Below are positions 17,488 to 26,753 of a stretch of DNA of 64,000 nt, one piece after another. The position numbers were made by a program, and so were the translations under genes. The stretch is from positions 26,065-90,064 of the forward strand of contig JBCCFL010000022.1 in the NCBI GenBank assembly GCA_039029735.1, read 5' to 3'. The notes under the pieces are model-generated. The model had not been told where the DNA came from, did not search any database, and saw only the letters and a list, made by a program, of their open reading frames with translations. The DNA comes from CADEDH01 sp039029735 (GTDB lineage Bacteria; Actinomycetota; Acidimicrobiia; Acidimicrobiales; SZUA-35). Position 1 is the stretch's first letter. Every line of letters starts with the position of its first letter.

Positions 17488-18519
17488 ATGCTGAAGCCGA
17501 AACAACTGGGCCGGAACTGTGGCCTCCGGGTACCACCGCTGTGCCTGGGCACGATGAACTTCGGCGTGCCCGGTCGAGGCCACCAGGGTGACTGGACGCT
17601 CGACATCGACGCCGCCCGTCCCATCTTCGAGGCGGCGCTCGCCCAGGGCATGTTCTACTTCGACACCGCCGACATCTACGGCGTCGGTGCCACCGAGGAG
17701 GTGGTGGGCGCACTGTTGCGCGAACTCGCACCCCGGGAGGAGGTGGTGTTGGCCACCAAGGTGTCGATGCCGATGGGGCGGGGCGCCAACCTCGGAGGCC
17801 TGTCTCGCAAGCACATCATCGAGGGCGTCGACGCGTCGCTGCGCCGGCTCGGCGTGGACTACCTCGACAAGCTCGTCATTCACCGTCATCCCCACGGGAT
17901 TCCCGGGCAGGCCCAACCGCCGATCACCGAGACCCTGGAGGCCCTGCACGACCTCGTCCGGGCCGGCAAGGTGCTCTACCTCGGTGCGTCGTCGATGTTT
18001 GCGTGGCAGTTCGTGGAGCTGCAGATGACCGCGGCCCAGGACGGGTGGACCCCGTTCGTCTCGATGCAGACCCACTGGAACCTGATCTATCGCGAGGAGG
18101 AGCGGGAGATGATCCCGTACTGCGACCAGAGCGGCGTGGCCGTGATGCCGTGGTCACCGCTCGCCCGTGGCATCCTCGCCGGCTCGTACCGGGGTGGGCT
18201 CGATGGCGGCTCGACGGTCCGCTCGTCGGGCCAGGACCGGGCCCGCACCGAGAGGCTGTATCGGGGCGACGCAGACTTCGCCATCGCCGATCGGGTGGTC
18301 GAGGTGGCGGAGCGGATCGGCCACTCACCGGCCCAGGTGTCGCTGGCCTGGCTGTTGTCGAAGCCGGAGACGGCCGCCCCCGTCGTCGGCGTCTCCAAGG
18401 TGTCGCAGCTCGATCAGCTCGTCGAGGCCTGCTCGATCGAACTCGATGCGGACGACGTCGCCTATCTCGAGGAGCTCTACCAGCCGGTGGAGAACCTGTT
18501 GTCCTCCGGCTACTCCTGA
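17488..18519 (+). CDS. Aldo/keto reductase
   Basis: A 343-residue NADPH-dependent AKR TIM barrel. The tetrad residues can be placed: Asp and Tyr in FDTADIYG, Lys in LATKVS and His in LVIHRH. The segment THWNLIYREEEREMIPYC followed by PWSPLARGILAG is typical of YajO/AKR11-like members. GAGGAGGT lies upstream of ATG 17488. It is divergent from the atypical SDR across 130 nt. Physiological substrate unknown. Confidence 0.92.
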   Translation: MLKPKQLGRNCGLRVPPLCLGTMNFGVPGRGHQGDWTLDIDAARPIFEAALAQGMFYFDTADIYGVGATEEVVGALLRELAPREEVVLATKVSMPMGRGANLGGLSRKHIIEGVDASLRRLGVDYLDKLVIHRHPHGIPGQAQPPITETLEALHDLVRAGKVLYLGASSMFAWQFVELQMTAAQDGWTPFVSMQTHWNLIYREEEREMIPYCDQSGVAVMPWSPLARGILAGSYRGGLDGGSTVRSSGQDRARTERLYRGDADFAIADRVVEVAERIGHSPAQVSLAWLLSKPETAAPVVGVSKVSQLDQLVEACSIELDADDVAYLEELYQPVENLLSSGYS

Positions 18520-18587
18520 TCGGGCCCCGTCGCCGCTGATCCGGTATGGTTCCCGCCAACGGGTTGGGGCAGCCGGGAGGTGGGCGA

Positions 18588-18797
18588 ATGGCTGATGCCG
18601 ACGATCTTCCCACGTGGACGCATGTCGCCAGCGGGCCGCAGGCCACCGCACCGCCGGTTGTCGACCAGTCCGGACCCCGGCCATGGGTCCACACGCTGCG
18701 ACGTGTGCTGCTCGTGATCGCTGTGCTGGTGGTGTTCATGGCCATCGGGTATGGCGTGGCCTGGTTGCTCGACGGTGGCACTGCCCTCCTGGGCTGA
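18588..18797 (+). CDS. Small single-pass membrane protein, hypothetical
   Basis: A 69-residue protein with a soluble N-terminus of about 38 residues and one hydrophobic helix (VLLVIAVLVVFMAIGYGVAW) near 41-60. GGGAGGTGGG precedes ATG 18588. It follows the aldo/keto reductase after 68 nt and may be cotranscribed. No family recognised. Confidence 0.6.
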   Translation: MADADDLPTWTHVASGPQATAPPVVDQSGPRPWVHTLRRVLLVIAVLVVFMAIGYGVAWLLDGGTALLG

Positions 18798-18798
18798 A

Positions 18799-19020
18799 TC
18801 ACCAGGCGAAGAAGTCCGGGTCGGCCCACGTGCTGCCCGACGTGGTGTGGGGATGGCGCCACGGCGTGGCACGGCGCGGGTGGCGGGAGACTGGCGCGGC
18901 GCTCGGGCGACGAAGCCAGCACGAGAGTTCGTGTTGGAGATCGACTGTCACAGGCTCGGTCGGCGCGAAGTCGATGACCACACGACCGACGCCCGGCGTC
19001 GCCGGTGAACTGGTCTGCAC
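18799..19020 (-). CDS. Possible short hypothetical protein; otherwise a 375-nt gap
   Basis: The stretch 18798-19172 holds no recognised gene. The best candidate is this 73-residue frame starting at GTG 19020, with GGCGGGAAGAAG just before it. The first 30 residues (GRVVIDFAPTEPVTVDLQH) look protein-like, but the rest is Arg/Pro/Thr-rich and may be non-coding. A small hairpin CCGTAG-7-CTACGG lies upstream at 19042-19060. I see no tRNA or riboswitch here. Confidence 0.3.
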   Translation of the reverse strand: MQTSSPATPGVGRVVIDFAPTEPVTVDLQHELSCWLRRPSAAPVSRHPRRATPWRHPHTTSGSTWADPDFFAW

Positions 19021-19172
19021 CTTCTTCCCGCCTCTGATTGCCCGTAGTGCCCCGCTACGGATCGGACGGCGCCCTCAGGCCCGCCGACACCCGCCACGCC
19101 GTCACCCTAGTCGTACGCCAGCGGCCCTGTCGGGCGCCGCCCGGCCGGTTCTGGGCAGCCGCTCGAGGTCGC

Positions 19173-20198
19173 TCAGGCCTGCTCGGCGGTGGGGCGAGGG
19201 TGCTGGTAGGTCGCCTGGGTGGGGCGTTGGTACGGCTCGGTCAGCGGAAAGGCCTCGACCAGCTCCTGGGCCTGGCGCACCCAGTCGTCGCGGCGAATCC
19301 GGCCGGGGAACGCCGGCAGGGCCTCGCCGACCGCGGCCACGCCTTCGTCGTCGAGCGTGGCCAGCTGTTCCCACGAACAGATGCCGTTCTCGTTCAGCAT
19401 GCGTTCCATGGCAGGCCCGATGCCTCGGATGACCTTGAGGTCGTCGCTATGGGCGGCGCCGGCGATGCCGAGTGCGGTGACCCCGGCCTGCCACGCGCCA
19501 ACCGGCGCGACCGGTGGCGTGGCCTGGGCGAGCCGGGATGCGAACTCGTCGGCGCGAGCCAGCGCCTCGTCGCGCTCGTGCTTGAGGCGGTCCACGTCGG
19601 CGCGCAGGGCCATGACCTCGGCCTCACCGGGCTGCTCCGCGAGCCGGCGAGCCTCCTTCAAGTCGAGATGCACGGCCTGGAGTTCGACATCGGGCATCTC
19701 GGCCAACGCGGCGTCGCCTTCGGTTCCGAAGGCGGTCGCGGTCACCCGGTCACCTCGGTCGTGCAGTGCGATGATCTCCGCACCGTTCGGGGGTACGTCA
19801 GCCAACACCACGTCATCGTCGGCCGCGGTCAGGGCCAGATCGGCGGCGTCGATCTCGATCTCCGGGGATGGGGCATCGGCCCGATCGCCTGCAGTGGGGG
19901 CCCGAGCGGCCGCCAGCTCCTCTGCGAGCGCCGTCTCCTCAGCCCGCCGGAGCCGCTCCTCGGCCTCAGCGTCGGGTCTGGCATCGAGCTCGAGGGCATC
20001 GAGGCGATCGAGGCGTGGCTGGAGGTTGTGGAGCTGCATACGGAGACGATCCGTCTCAGCCTCGGCATTGAGCCACAGCTGCTCGAACCGGGTGGCCGTG
20101 CGTTCCCGCCGCCACCAGCACCACGCCGCGCCGAGTACACAGCCCACAGCGAGGCTGAGCACGATGGCGATAGGCATGGTTTCGAGCCATGACGGCAT
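19173..20198 (-). CDS. Membrane-anchored coiled-coil protein with C-terminal helix-hairpin-helix domain
   Basis: A 341-residue protein. A membrane helix covers about 8-26 (PIAIVLSLAVGCVLGAAWCW), followed by a long Glu/Ala/Arg-rich coiled coil to about 230. Near residues 265-295, DDLKVIRGIGPAMERMLNENG matches the HhH domain found in COG3743-type proteins and fused to some ribosomal L21 or NADH dehydrogenase E proteins. The architecture suggests a membrane-tethered scaffold or nucleic-acid-binding protein. The start is ATG 20198, with AGGA 8 nt upstream. Nothing of note was seen in 20199-20426. Confidence 0.75.
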   Translation of the reverse strand: MPSWLETMPIAIVLSLAVGCVLGAAWCWWRRERTATRFEQLWLNAEAETDRLRMQLHNLQPRLDRLDALELDARPDAEAEERLRRAEETALAEELAAARAPTAGDRADAPSPEIEIDAADLALTAADDDVVLADVPPNGAEIIALHDRGDRVTATAFGTEGDAALAEMPDVELQAVHLDLKEARRLAEQPGEAEVMALRADVDRLKHERDEALARADEFASRLAQATPPVAPVGAWQAGVTALGIAGAAHSDDLKVIRGIGPAMERMLNENGICSWEQLATLDDEGVAAVGEALPAFPGRIRRDDWVRQAQELVEAFPLTEPYQRPTQATYQHPRPTAEQA

Positions 20199-20426
20199 CT
20201 CGGAGGTCCTTTGGCATGTGCTGCGGCGGGCTCTACACACCAAGCAAGGGCATGCGTGTCTGTCTCTGACGACGTGTCCAGCTCGACGTTTGTCGCGCCT
20301 TCTCGGTCGCCGAAGCGGGTCGCCCACCGCCAGACGGCTTCCAGCCTATGCCACTCTCGACCGCAACGACAGGGTTGAGCGAGCGTGTTGCGTCAGGTGT
20401 AGGGCGTCGCTGCAGCGCCCCTCGTC

Positions 20427-21227
20427 CTAGAGGAGCCGGTCGAGGGTGGCCCTTGTGATGGCGGCCAGCTCCGGGCGGGCCACGACGAATCCCTCCACAA
20501 TCGGGCGCCGCTTGTTGTACACGATCTGGTCGCCGTGGATGTCGCTCACCACCAGACCCTTGGCGGCTGCCACGGCTGCCGGGGCGCACACGTCCCATTC
20601 GTAGAGGCCGCTGGCGTGCACGTACACGTCGGCGGCGCCGGCCACGACCAGCATCGCCTTCACCCCCGACGACCCACAGGCCGTGACCCGGCCCCCGACC
20701 TCGTCCGCCACCTCTGCCGCGAAGTAGAGATTCGATCGTCCACAGATCACGAGTGGTTCCGCCCGGCCCGGACGATCGGCCCACGGACGGTCGATCGTTG
20801 CAGTGGAGAACGTCTCGTTCATGCCCGGTACAGCCACGGCGGCTGCCGTCGGCAGGTCATCGGTGACGAGGGCGACGTGCACGGCCCATTCCATTGAGTC
20901 TCGGAACGGGAAGTCGTGGGTGCCGTCGAGCGGGTCGACGATCCAGGTGCGACCACCGTCGAGCCGTCGCCGGTCCTCGCTGCCTTCTTCCGACAGCACC
21001 ACGTCGTCGGGGCGGTGCTCGGCGAGCCAGCCCGTGAGCAGGTCGTGGCCGAGTTGATCGCCCCGGTCGCGCAGGGTCCACGCGCCCACCCCGGCGGCGA
21101 GTGCCTGTTCCTTCATCTCGGCCAGCGCCGCCCCTGCTGATGCTGCCATCGCGGTGGCCAGCTGGTGATCGTCGGTTGGATCGGGGCAGGGCAGCTCGGC
21201 CGATGCCTCAGGGTCGGGTTGGTGCAT
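20427..21227 (-). CDS. cysQ: 3'(2'),5'-bisphosphate nucleotidase / inositol monophosphatase family (CysQ-like)
   Basis: A 266-residue lithium-sensitive phosphatase-fold protein. The metal site is EEGSE at 80-84 and WIVDPLDGTHDF at 95-106; the second motif is YEWDVCAPAAVAAA near 213-226. Length and motifs fit CysQ, which removes 3'-phosphoadenosine 5'-phosphate in sulfate assimilation, but inositol or other sugar phosphates are possible. It ends up next to the phytanoyl-CoA dioxygenase-like gene with a 12-nt gap on the same strand. Confidence 0.85.
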   Translation of the reverse strand: MHQPDPEASAELPCPDPTDDHQLATAMAASAGAALAEMKEQALAAGVGAWTLRDRGDQLGHDLLTGWLAEHRPDDVVLSEEGSEDRRRLDGGRTWIVDPLDGTHDFPFRDSMEWAVHVALVTDDLPTAAAVAVPGMNETFSTATIDRPWADRPGRAEPLVICGRSNLYFAAEVADEVGGRVTACGSSGVKAMLVVAGAADVYVHASGLYEWDVCAPAAVAAAKGLVVSDIHGDQIVYNKRRPIVEGFVVARPELAAITRATLDRLL

Positions 21228-21239
21228 CGAGAGGGAAAC

Positions 21240-22121
21240 TCAGTCGTCGGCCGTCAGGCCGCTGAGGTCGGCGTTCGCCGTGCCGGCGCGTGGCTTGCGG
21301 CCAAGCGCCATCTCGGGGGGCAGGATGTCCGACACAGGGAGAGTCTGGCCTGGATCGCTGTAGTAGCCGAGGGCGTAGTTGCCCATCGTGTAGCCGAGGA
21401 GCTCCTGGAGGTCGGGATCGAGATCCCGGGCCACTGCCGGCGGGCACGAGAGGAACTGGTTCTCTTCGGTGCGCAGCCACCCCAGGCAGTAGGTGAGGTT
21501 GAGGCCGATCCGGTTGGCGTCGGACTCGTTCGCCCCGCCACCGTGGATGACCGAGCCGGAGTAGAGCAGCACCGAGCCGGCCTCCATCTCCGCCTGCACC
21601 TTCTCCTCCGTGGCGGCTCGTCGCTCGTCAGGCCAGGCCGGGCTCCCAGGCACCACGCGAGTGGCCCCGTTCTCGGCCGTGAAGTCGGTGAGGGCCCAGA
21701 TCGTGTTGCACTGGGGCTCGATCGATGCCGGGATGTATCCGCCCCAGGCGAGTCGATCGCGGTGGAGGGGCTGCGAGCCCTGACCGGGCCTGATCGTGAT
21801 CACCTGCGTGAGGTGCACCTGGATGCGGTTGGTGTAGGGCGCGAGGAACTGCTCGGCCACGTCGAGCACCACTGGGTCGGTGAGCAGCGTGCGGCACGTC
21901 TCGCTGCGGGCCACCAGTGCGCCGGTGCGCGAGGTGAGCCGCCCGGTGAAGTCGTCGCGGCCTCCTGGCGTCTGCTCGATCCATGGGTCCAACTCGTCGA
22001 GGAGTTGCTGCCGGCGGCCGTCGGGCAGGAGGCCCTCCACCACAGCTGCGCCGTCGCTCTGGAGCGCATCGACCACCGCGGCACGATCGGCATCGGGCGG
22101 AAACGTGCGCAGAGAGGCCAT
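21240..22121 (-). CDS. Phytanoyl-CoA dioxygenase family protein
   Basis: A 293-residue Fe(II)/2-oxoglutarate oxygenase. The iron ligands are probably His120 and Asp122 (LHRDRLAW) and His193 (YSGSVIHGGGANES), with Arg in NRIGLNLTYCLGW for 2-oxoglutarate. Family members hydroxylate lipids or small molecules such as ectoine. It is upstream of, and probably cotranscribed with, the cysQ-like gene. Substrate unknown. The preferred start is ATG 22121. Confidence 0.88.
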   Translation of the reverse strand: MASLRTFPPDADRAAVVDALQSDGAAVVEGLLPDGRRQQLLDELDPWIEQTPGGRDDFTGRLTSRTGALVARSETCRTLLTDPVVLDVAEQFLAPYTNRIQVHLTQVITIRPGQGSQPLHRDRLAWGGYIPASIEPQCNTIWALTDFTAENGATRVVPGSPAWPDERRAATEEKVQAEMEAGSVLLYSGSVIHGGGANESDANRIGLNLTYCLGWLRTEENQFLSCPPAVARDLDPDLQELLGYTMGNYALGYYSDPGQTLPVSDILPPEMALGRKPRAGTANADLSGLTADD

Positions 22122-22220
22122 GCCCAACCGTAGCGTTCCCCTGGCGAGCGGTCCCAGAGCGGCGTGATCTCTGCGGTGCGATCTGGGCGGCTCAGCGCGC
22201 TGGCGTTACCCTACGGAGCC

Positions 22221-23363
22221 GTGCATGTGGATGGTACGAGACGACGGGTGCGGTGGCTGGCGTTCCTTGTCACGGTGCTCGGCGTCGTGGCCGTGGCCGG
22301 CCTGCCGGCCGGTGCCCAGGGTGACGGCAGCGAGCAGGTCGACCTCACGGGCGAGACCCTGGTGGTGGCCACCAAGCCGCTCGAACCTTTCGTGTTCATC
22401 GACTCCGAGGAGACCGACGGCTCGGGCCTGCGGGGCTACAGCATCGACGTGTGGGTGGAGCTGGAGGACCGTCTCGGATTCGAGACGGAGTGGCTGATCG
22501 AGGAGAGTGTCGGCGACATTCTCGACAGCACCCAGAGCGGCGACGCCGACGTCGCGATCGCTGGCATCTCGATGACCGCCGAACGCGAGACGTTCGTCGA
22601 CTTCACCCACCCCTACTACGACTCGGGGCTCCAGGTTGCCACCCGCCCCGGCAGCAGCGGTGCCATATCCAGCATCGTCGGGCTTGCCACGAGCAGGCCG
22701 GTGCTGTTGTTGTTCGGCGGGCTCGTGGTGCTCACGCTGGTGGTCGCCCACTTGATCTGGCTGAGCGAACGCCGGTCCAATGACGAGTTCCCGATGGGCT
22801 ACCGCGAAGGCGTGAGCGAGGCGCTGTGGTGGTCGACAGTGAGCGTGATCACCGGAGGCGAGGCGGTGAAGAACATCCGCCGCCCGATGTCGCGGTTGCT
22901 TGCCGTGGCCTGGATGGTGATCGGCCTGTTCCTGATCGCCTTCGTCACCGCCCAGGCTGCCTCCCAGCTGACGCTGAACCAGCTCCAGAGCGACATCACC
23001 GGCCTCGAGGACCTGCCCGGCCGCTCGGTGGTCACGGTGGAGGGCACGGTGGCCGAGACCTTCCTGCGTGAGGTGAACACACCCACCGACACCGTCACCG
23101 ACCTCGAGGTGGCGCTGGAGGCCGTGGCCAACGGCCGCTACGACGCCGTGGTGTTCGATGCGCCCGTCCTGGCCTATCGGGCCAACACCGACTACTCGGG
23201 CCGGCTGGATCTCGTTGGCTCGACGTTCGCCCCCGATCCCTACGGGATCGCACTCGTGTCGGGTAGTCCCATCCGTGAGGCAATCAACGCCGAGCTGCTG
23301 GCGATGTCGCGTGACGGCACGCTGGAGACGCTGAACGAGAAGTGGCTGGGCGTCAGCCGCTGA
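22221..23363 (+). CDS. Prokaryotic glutamate-receptor-like ligand-gated channel with non-canonical pore
   Basis: A 380-residue protein from GTG 22221. A signal segment at about 10-32 precedes a periplasmic-binding lobe (ETLVVATKPLEPFVFID, GYSIDVWVELEDRLGFE). The lobe is interrupted by membrane helix 159-181, a re-entrant pore beginning WW at 203-204 and helix 225-245. The second half-lobe follows, ending LNEKWLGVSR. This is the GluR0/bacterial iGluR architecture. The usual filter TTVGYGD aligns without gaps to ITGGEAV (210-216), so potassium selectivity is not expected. An amino acid ligand is likely. It is divergent from the dioxygenase across 99 nt. Confidence 0.85.
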   Translation: MHVDGTRRRVRWLAFLVTVLGVVAVAGLPAGAQGDGSEQVDLTGETLVVATKPLEPFVFIDSEETDGSGLRGYSIDVWVELEDRLGFETEWLIEESVGDILDSTQSGDADVAIAGISMTAERETFVDFTHPYYDSGLQVATRPGSSGAISSIVGLATSRPVLLLFGGLVVLTLVVAHLIWLSERRSNDEFPMGYREGVSEALWWSTVSVITGGEAVKNIRRPMSRLLAVAWMVIGLFLIAFVTAQAASQLTLNQLQSDITGLEDLPGRSVVTVEGTVAETFLREVNTPTDTVTDLEVALEAVANGRYDAVVFDAPVLAYRANTDYSGRLDLVGSTFAPDPYGIALVSGSPIREAINAELLAMSRDGTLETLNEKWLGVSR

Positions 23364-23397
23364 GCTGTTCCCGCCACCGCTAGCGTGGGCGGCGATC

Positions 23398-24387
23398 ATG
23401 GCGAGTCAATCAGGCGGCGATGGCACCTGGGATTCCGTGGTGCGCCCCTCGCCCTTGCGGGCGGGTCTTCGTGTCGCGACCCTCAGCGGTGTGCTGATCG
23501 CAGCTGTCGCCGGGCTCTCTGCCCCGGTTCTGCCCCCGGCCCGCGCTGGCGCTGCGCTCGAACCCACCGAGGCCCTGCGCTCGGAAGCGCTGGCCCCGAG
23601 CCCCCAGGCCCTGCGCTCGGCCCCGGTGGCGGCGGCCGGATTCCGGCCCGACCCCGCAGCCTGGCGCGACGCGTCGATCCGCCCGTCGGTCACCACCGTC
23701 TCGGCTCGTGAACGGGCCTGGGTGCAGGCCGAAGCGGAGCGCATCGATGCCGGCATCACCCTGGTGGCCGAGGTGCGAGGGCGCAGCATTACCACCTACG
23801 CGGCCCCGAGCGATGATGCGCGGACGCTCCGCAGCTTCGACAATCCCAGGCCGAGCGGGGCGCCGTTGGTGTTCCGGGCGCTGTCAGCCCCGACCGACGG
23901 GTGGGTTGAGGTCCAGCTGCCGATCCGTCCGAACGGCTCCACGGGCTGGATCAAGGCCGAAGACGTCCTGTTCACGAAGAACCCGTACCGGCTGGAGTTG
24001 GATCTCGCCCAGCATCAGCTCGTGGTGTTCCGCGGTCAGGCCGAGATCATCAGAGCCGACGTTGCCCTCGGCACCGGCGAGACGCCGACGCCGGTCGGTG
24101 AGTACTACATCACCGAACTGTTGCGGCCCCCCAACCCGAACGGCCTGTATGGAACCTACGCCTACGGATTGTCGGGCTACAGCCCAACGCTCACGTCGTT
24201 CAACGGCGGGCCTGGGCTCATCGGCATCCACGGCACCAACGAGCCCCATCTGCTCGGCACGAACGTGAGCCACGGCTGCATCCGGGTGCACAACCAGGTG
24301 ATCACCGAGATGGCGGGTCTGTTGCCGCTTGGCACGCCGGTGTCGATCCGGGCCGACGGCACCGCCGACCCGTCCGCCGTTCGGTAG
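23398..24387 (+). CDS. L,D-transpeptidase (YkuD domain)
   Basis: A 329-residue cell-wall enzyme. A signal/anchor helix lies at about 22-45, followed by an Ala/Pro-rich spacer, an SH3-like segment near 125-185 (ITTYAAPSDDARTLRSF, GSTGWIKAEDV), then a YkuD domain from about 198. The catalytic motif is IHGTN (His278) with SHGCIRV (Cys294). It makes 3-3 crosslinks or attaches lipoproteins in the peptidoglycan, typical of actinobacteria. It starts 34 nt after the channel gene. Confidence 0.93.
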   Translation: MASQSGGDGTWDSVVRPSPLRAGLRVATLSGVLIAAVAGLSAPVLPPARAGAALEPTEALRSEALAPSPQALRSAPVAAAGFRPDPAAWRDASIRPSVTTVSARERAWVQAEAERIDAGITLVAEVRGRSITTYAAPSDDARTLRSFDNPRPSGAPLVFRALSAPTDGWVEVQLPIRPNGSTGWIKAEDVLFTKNPYRLELDLAQHQLVVFRGQAEIIRADVALGTGETPTPVGEYYITELLRPPNPNGLYGTYAYGLSGYSPTLTSFNGGPGLIGIHGTNEPHLLGTNVSHGCIRVHNQVITEMAGLLPLGTPVSIRADGTADPSAVR

Positions 24388-24475
24388 GTGTCGATCGGCC
24401 GCAGCGGCGTAGTCCACATGGCTTGTTGACGAGGTCTGGCTCAATGAGCGCCGCGGCCAGGCCGACTGGCGCAAG

Positions 24476-26701
24476 ATGGCTCCGATCGATCAGCTCTGGG
24501 TACTTGTCGCTACTGCTCTCGTCCTTGTCATGCAAGGCGGATTTCTCCTGCTCGAAGCAGGTATGACGAGAGCCAAGAACTACATCAACGTGGCCGTGAA
24601 GAACCTCGCCGACCTGGGTCTGGCAGTGGTTCTGTTCTGGTTCTTCGGGTACGGCTTGATGTTCGGATCAAGCCAAGCCGGGTGGATCGGGTTCTCCGAC
24701 TTCGCGTTGGACCTGGCACTCGTCGATTCCGACGTGGCTGTGCTCTTCCTGTTCCAGGTGGTGTTCGCCGGCACGACCGTGACGATCATCTCGGGAGCGA
24801 TCGCCGAGCGCACAGCATTCCCGGGCTACATCCTGGTGGTCTGCTCGATGGCGTTCATCTACCCGATCTTCGGTCACTGGGTGTGGGGAGGTGGCTGGCT
24901 CTCGAGCCTCGGGTTCGTCGACTTCGCTGGTTCAACAGTGGTGCACAGCATGGGTGGTTGGGCGGCGCTGGCCGCTGCGCTGATCATTGGGCCCCGGGCT
25001 GGGCGCTTCGGAGCTGACGGATCGAGTGCGATCAGGCCGTCCAATCTTCCAATGGCCATGACCGGCGGCATCCTCCTCTGGTTCGGCTGGATCGGGTTCA
25101 ACGGTGGCTCGACCCTCGTCTTCGACGAGAGCGTGGCCGGTGTGATTGCGATAACGGTCATCGGGGGTGCCTTCGGGCTGGTGACTGCCCTGATGTTCGT
25201 CTGGTGGCACCTGGGCTACCCGGCCCCCGCCGCGCCCCTGAACGGCGCGCTGGCCGGGCTCGTCGCCGTCACTGCCGGCGCCCACGCTCTGAACACGTGG
25301 TCTGCAGCCATTGTTGGTGCGATCGGAGCCCTCGTTGCGCTCTGGGTGGAGCACGTGATCGAGCAGCGGGGCATCGATGATGCGGTTGGCGCCATCCCGG
25401 TTCACCTTGGGGCCGGGGTCTGGGGCACGCTGGCCACTGGCATCTTCGGGCGATCCGATGCACTGGGAACCGACCTGGGTCGGCTGAGCCAGATCGGCGT
25501 ACAGCTGCTCGGGATTGCAACAGCTGCGGTGTGGGGGTTCGGGCTGTGTTGGGTGATCTTCAAGTGGATCGACTCGATGACGGCGCTGCGGGTGTCCGAG
25601 CAGGACGAGCTCGACGGGCTCAACATCGCCGAGCACCGTGAGCCGACAGCACTCATCGAGCTCCTACACCACCTCCAGTACCAGACCGAGACGGGTGCGA
25701 TCGCCGACCCGATCGAGTCCGAGGCGTTCACCGAGGTCGGGCAGATCGCGGATCAGTTCAATGAGCTGACCACCCAGCTTCGAGCGATGGCCGGCGTTGC
25801 CGAGCAGATCGCCGATGGTCGCCTCGACATGGAGATCGTTCCCCGATCCAAGCTCGACACGTTCGGGCTGGCGTTCCGACGGATGGTCGGAGATCTACGT
25901 TCGACGGTGGGAGCGATCGCCACCACGACATCGGGCCTCGACGACTCGGTTGCCAGCCTGCGCCGGCTGACTGATGACATCGAGGACGGCGTCGACGTTC
26001 AGCGAGATGGCGTGACTCAGGGCCAAGATGCGTTCGCGCAGGTGTCGAACCTGATCGACGAGCTCGTGGGCGAGGTCAACGACCTTGGTGCGAGCACCAC
26101 GACGGCGCTCGATCAGCTCGTCGCCTCGATGGACCGGAGCCACGCCGCCCAGTCGGGCAACAAGGGGTTCGGGATCGAAGACGGCGAGGACCTGCTCAAG
26201 GCGGTCGAGTCGATCGCCTCGTCGGCGGTCGAGATCACCTCGATCGTCGACGTTGTGCGTTCGATCGCCGACACGACGAACCTGCTGGCACTCAATGCCC
26301 ACATCGAGGCGCACCATGCCGGTGGCGAGACCGGAGCCTCGTTCTCGATCGTGGCGGAAGAGGTTCGTCAGTTGGCCAACGGGACGGTGCAGTCGGTGAA
26401 GAAGATCGAGAGTCAGGTCGCGGCACTGCGTACGAGCGCCGACTCGGCCGTTGGCATCGTGCACGGGGTGCTGAGCGATGTGGAGTCGCTCAACACGACC
26501 TTCTCCCAGCTGAGCGCGGGGGTTGGTACCACTGCCGAGGATCTCCAGTCCCGTGCGGGCGCGGCCCAGGCGGCCATGGAGGCGATCAGCGACGTCAGCA
26601 CGAAGAACGCCACCACTGCGGCTGAGGTGCGTGAGGTGGCTACCAGCGTTGAGCAAGGGATCGAAGGCGTTGGCGGGCAGCTGAAGCGCTTCCTGACGTG
26701 A
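24476..26701 (+). CDS. Ammonium transporter fused to methyl-accepting chemotaxis signalling domain
   Basis: A 741-residue fusion. Residues 1 to about 380 are a complete Amt/Rh channel with about 11 helices; conserved pieces are QGGFLLLEAGMTRAKN and DFAGSTVVHSMGGWAALAAA. A helical HAMP-like linker covers about 385-480 (VGQIADQFNELTTQLRAMAGVAEQIADGR). The C-terminal receptor domain has its hairpin tip near 601-616 (TNLLALNAHIEAHHAG), then SIVAEEVRQLANGTVQSVKKIE. The tip departs from the usual NLLALNAAIEAARAGE. The protein probably senses or transports ammonium and signals to CheA/CheW. No che gene is in the window. Confidence 0.93.
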   Translation: MAPIDQLWVLVATALVLVMQGGFLLLEAGMTRAKNYINVAVKNLADLGLAVVLFWFFGYGLMFGSSQAGWIGFSDFALDLALVDSDVAVLFLFQVVFAGTTVTIISGAIAERTAFPGYILVVCSMAFIYPIFGHWVWGGGWLSSLGFVDFAGSTVVHSMGGWAALAAALIIGPRAGRFGADGSSAIRPSNLPMAMTGGILLWFGWIGFNGGSTLVFDESVAGVIAITVIGGAFGLVTALMFVWWHLGYPAPAAPLNGALAGLVAVTAGAHALNTWSAAIVGAIGALVALWVEHVIEQRGIDDAVGAIPVHLGAGVWGTLATGIFGRSDALGTDLGRLSQIGVQLLGIATAAVWGFGLCWVIFKWIDSMTALRVSEQDELDGLNIAEHREPTALIELLHHLQYQTETGAIADPIESEAFTEVGQIADQFNELTTQLRAMAGVAEQIADGRLDMEIVPRSKLDTFGLAFRRMVGDLRSTVGAIATTTSGLDDSVASLRRLTDDIEDGVDVQRDGVTQGQDAFAQVSNLIDELVGEVNDLGASTTTALDQLVASMDRSHAAQSGNKGFGIEDGEDLLKAVESIASSAVEITSIVDVVRSIADTTNLLALNAHIEAHHAGGETGASFSIVAEEVRQLANGTVQSVKKIESQVAALRTSADSAVGIVHGVLSDVESLNTTFSQLSAGVGTTAEDLQSRAGAAQAAMEAISDVSTKNATTAAEVREVATSVEQGIEGVGGQLKRFLT

Positions 26702-26753
26702 TGCGCTGAGCTCCGCTCCTGTCTCGCATCGGGGCTCGCCGTACGATTACCCC

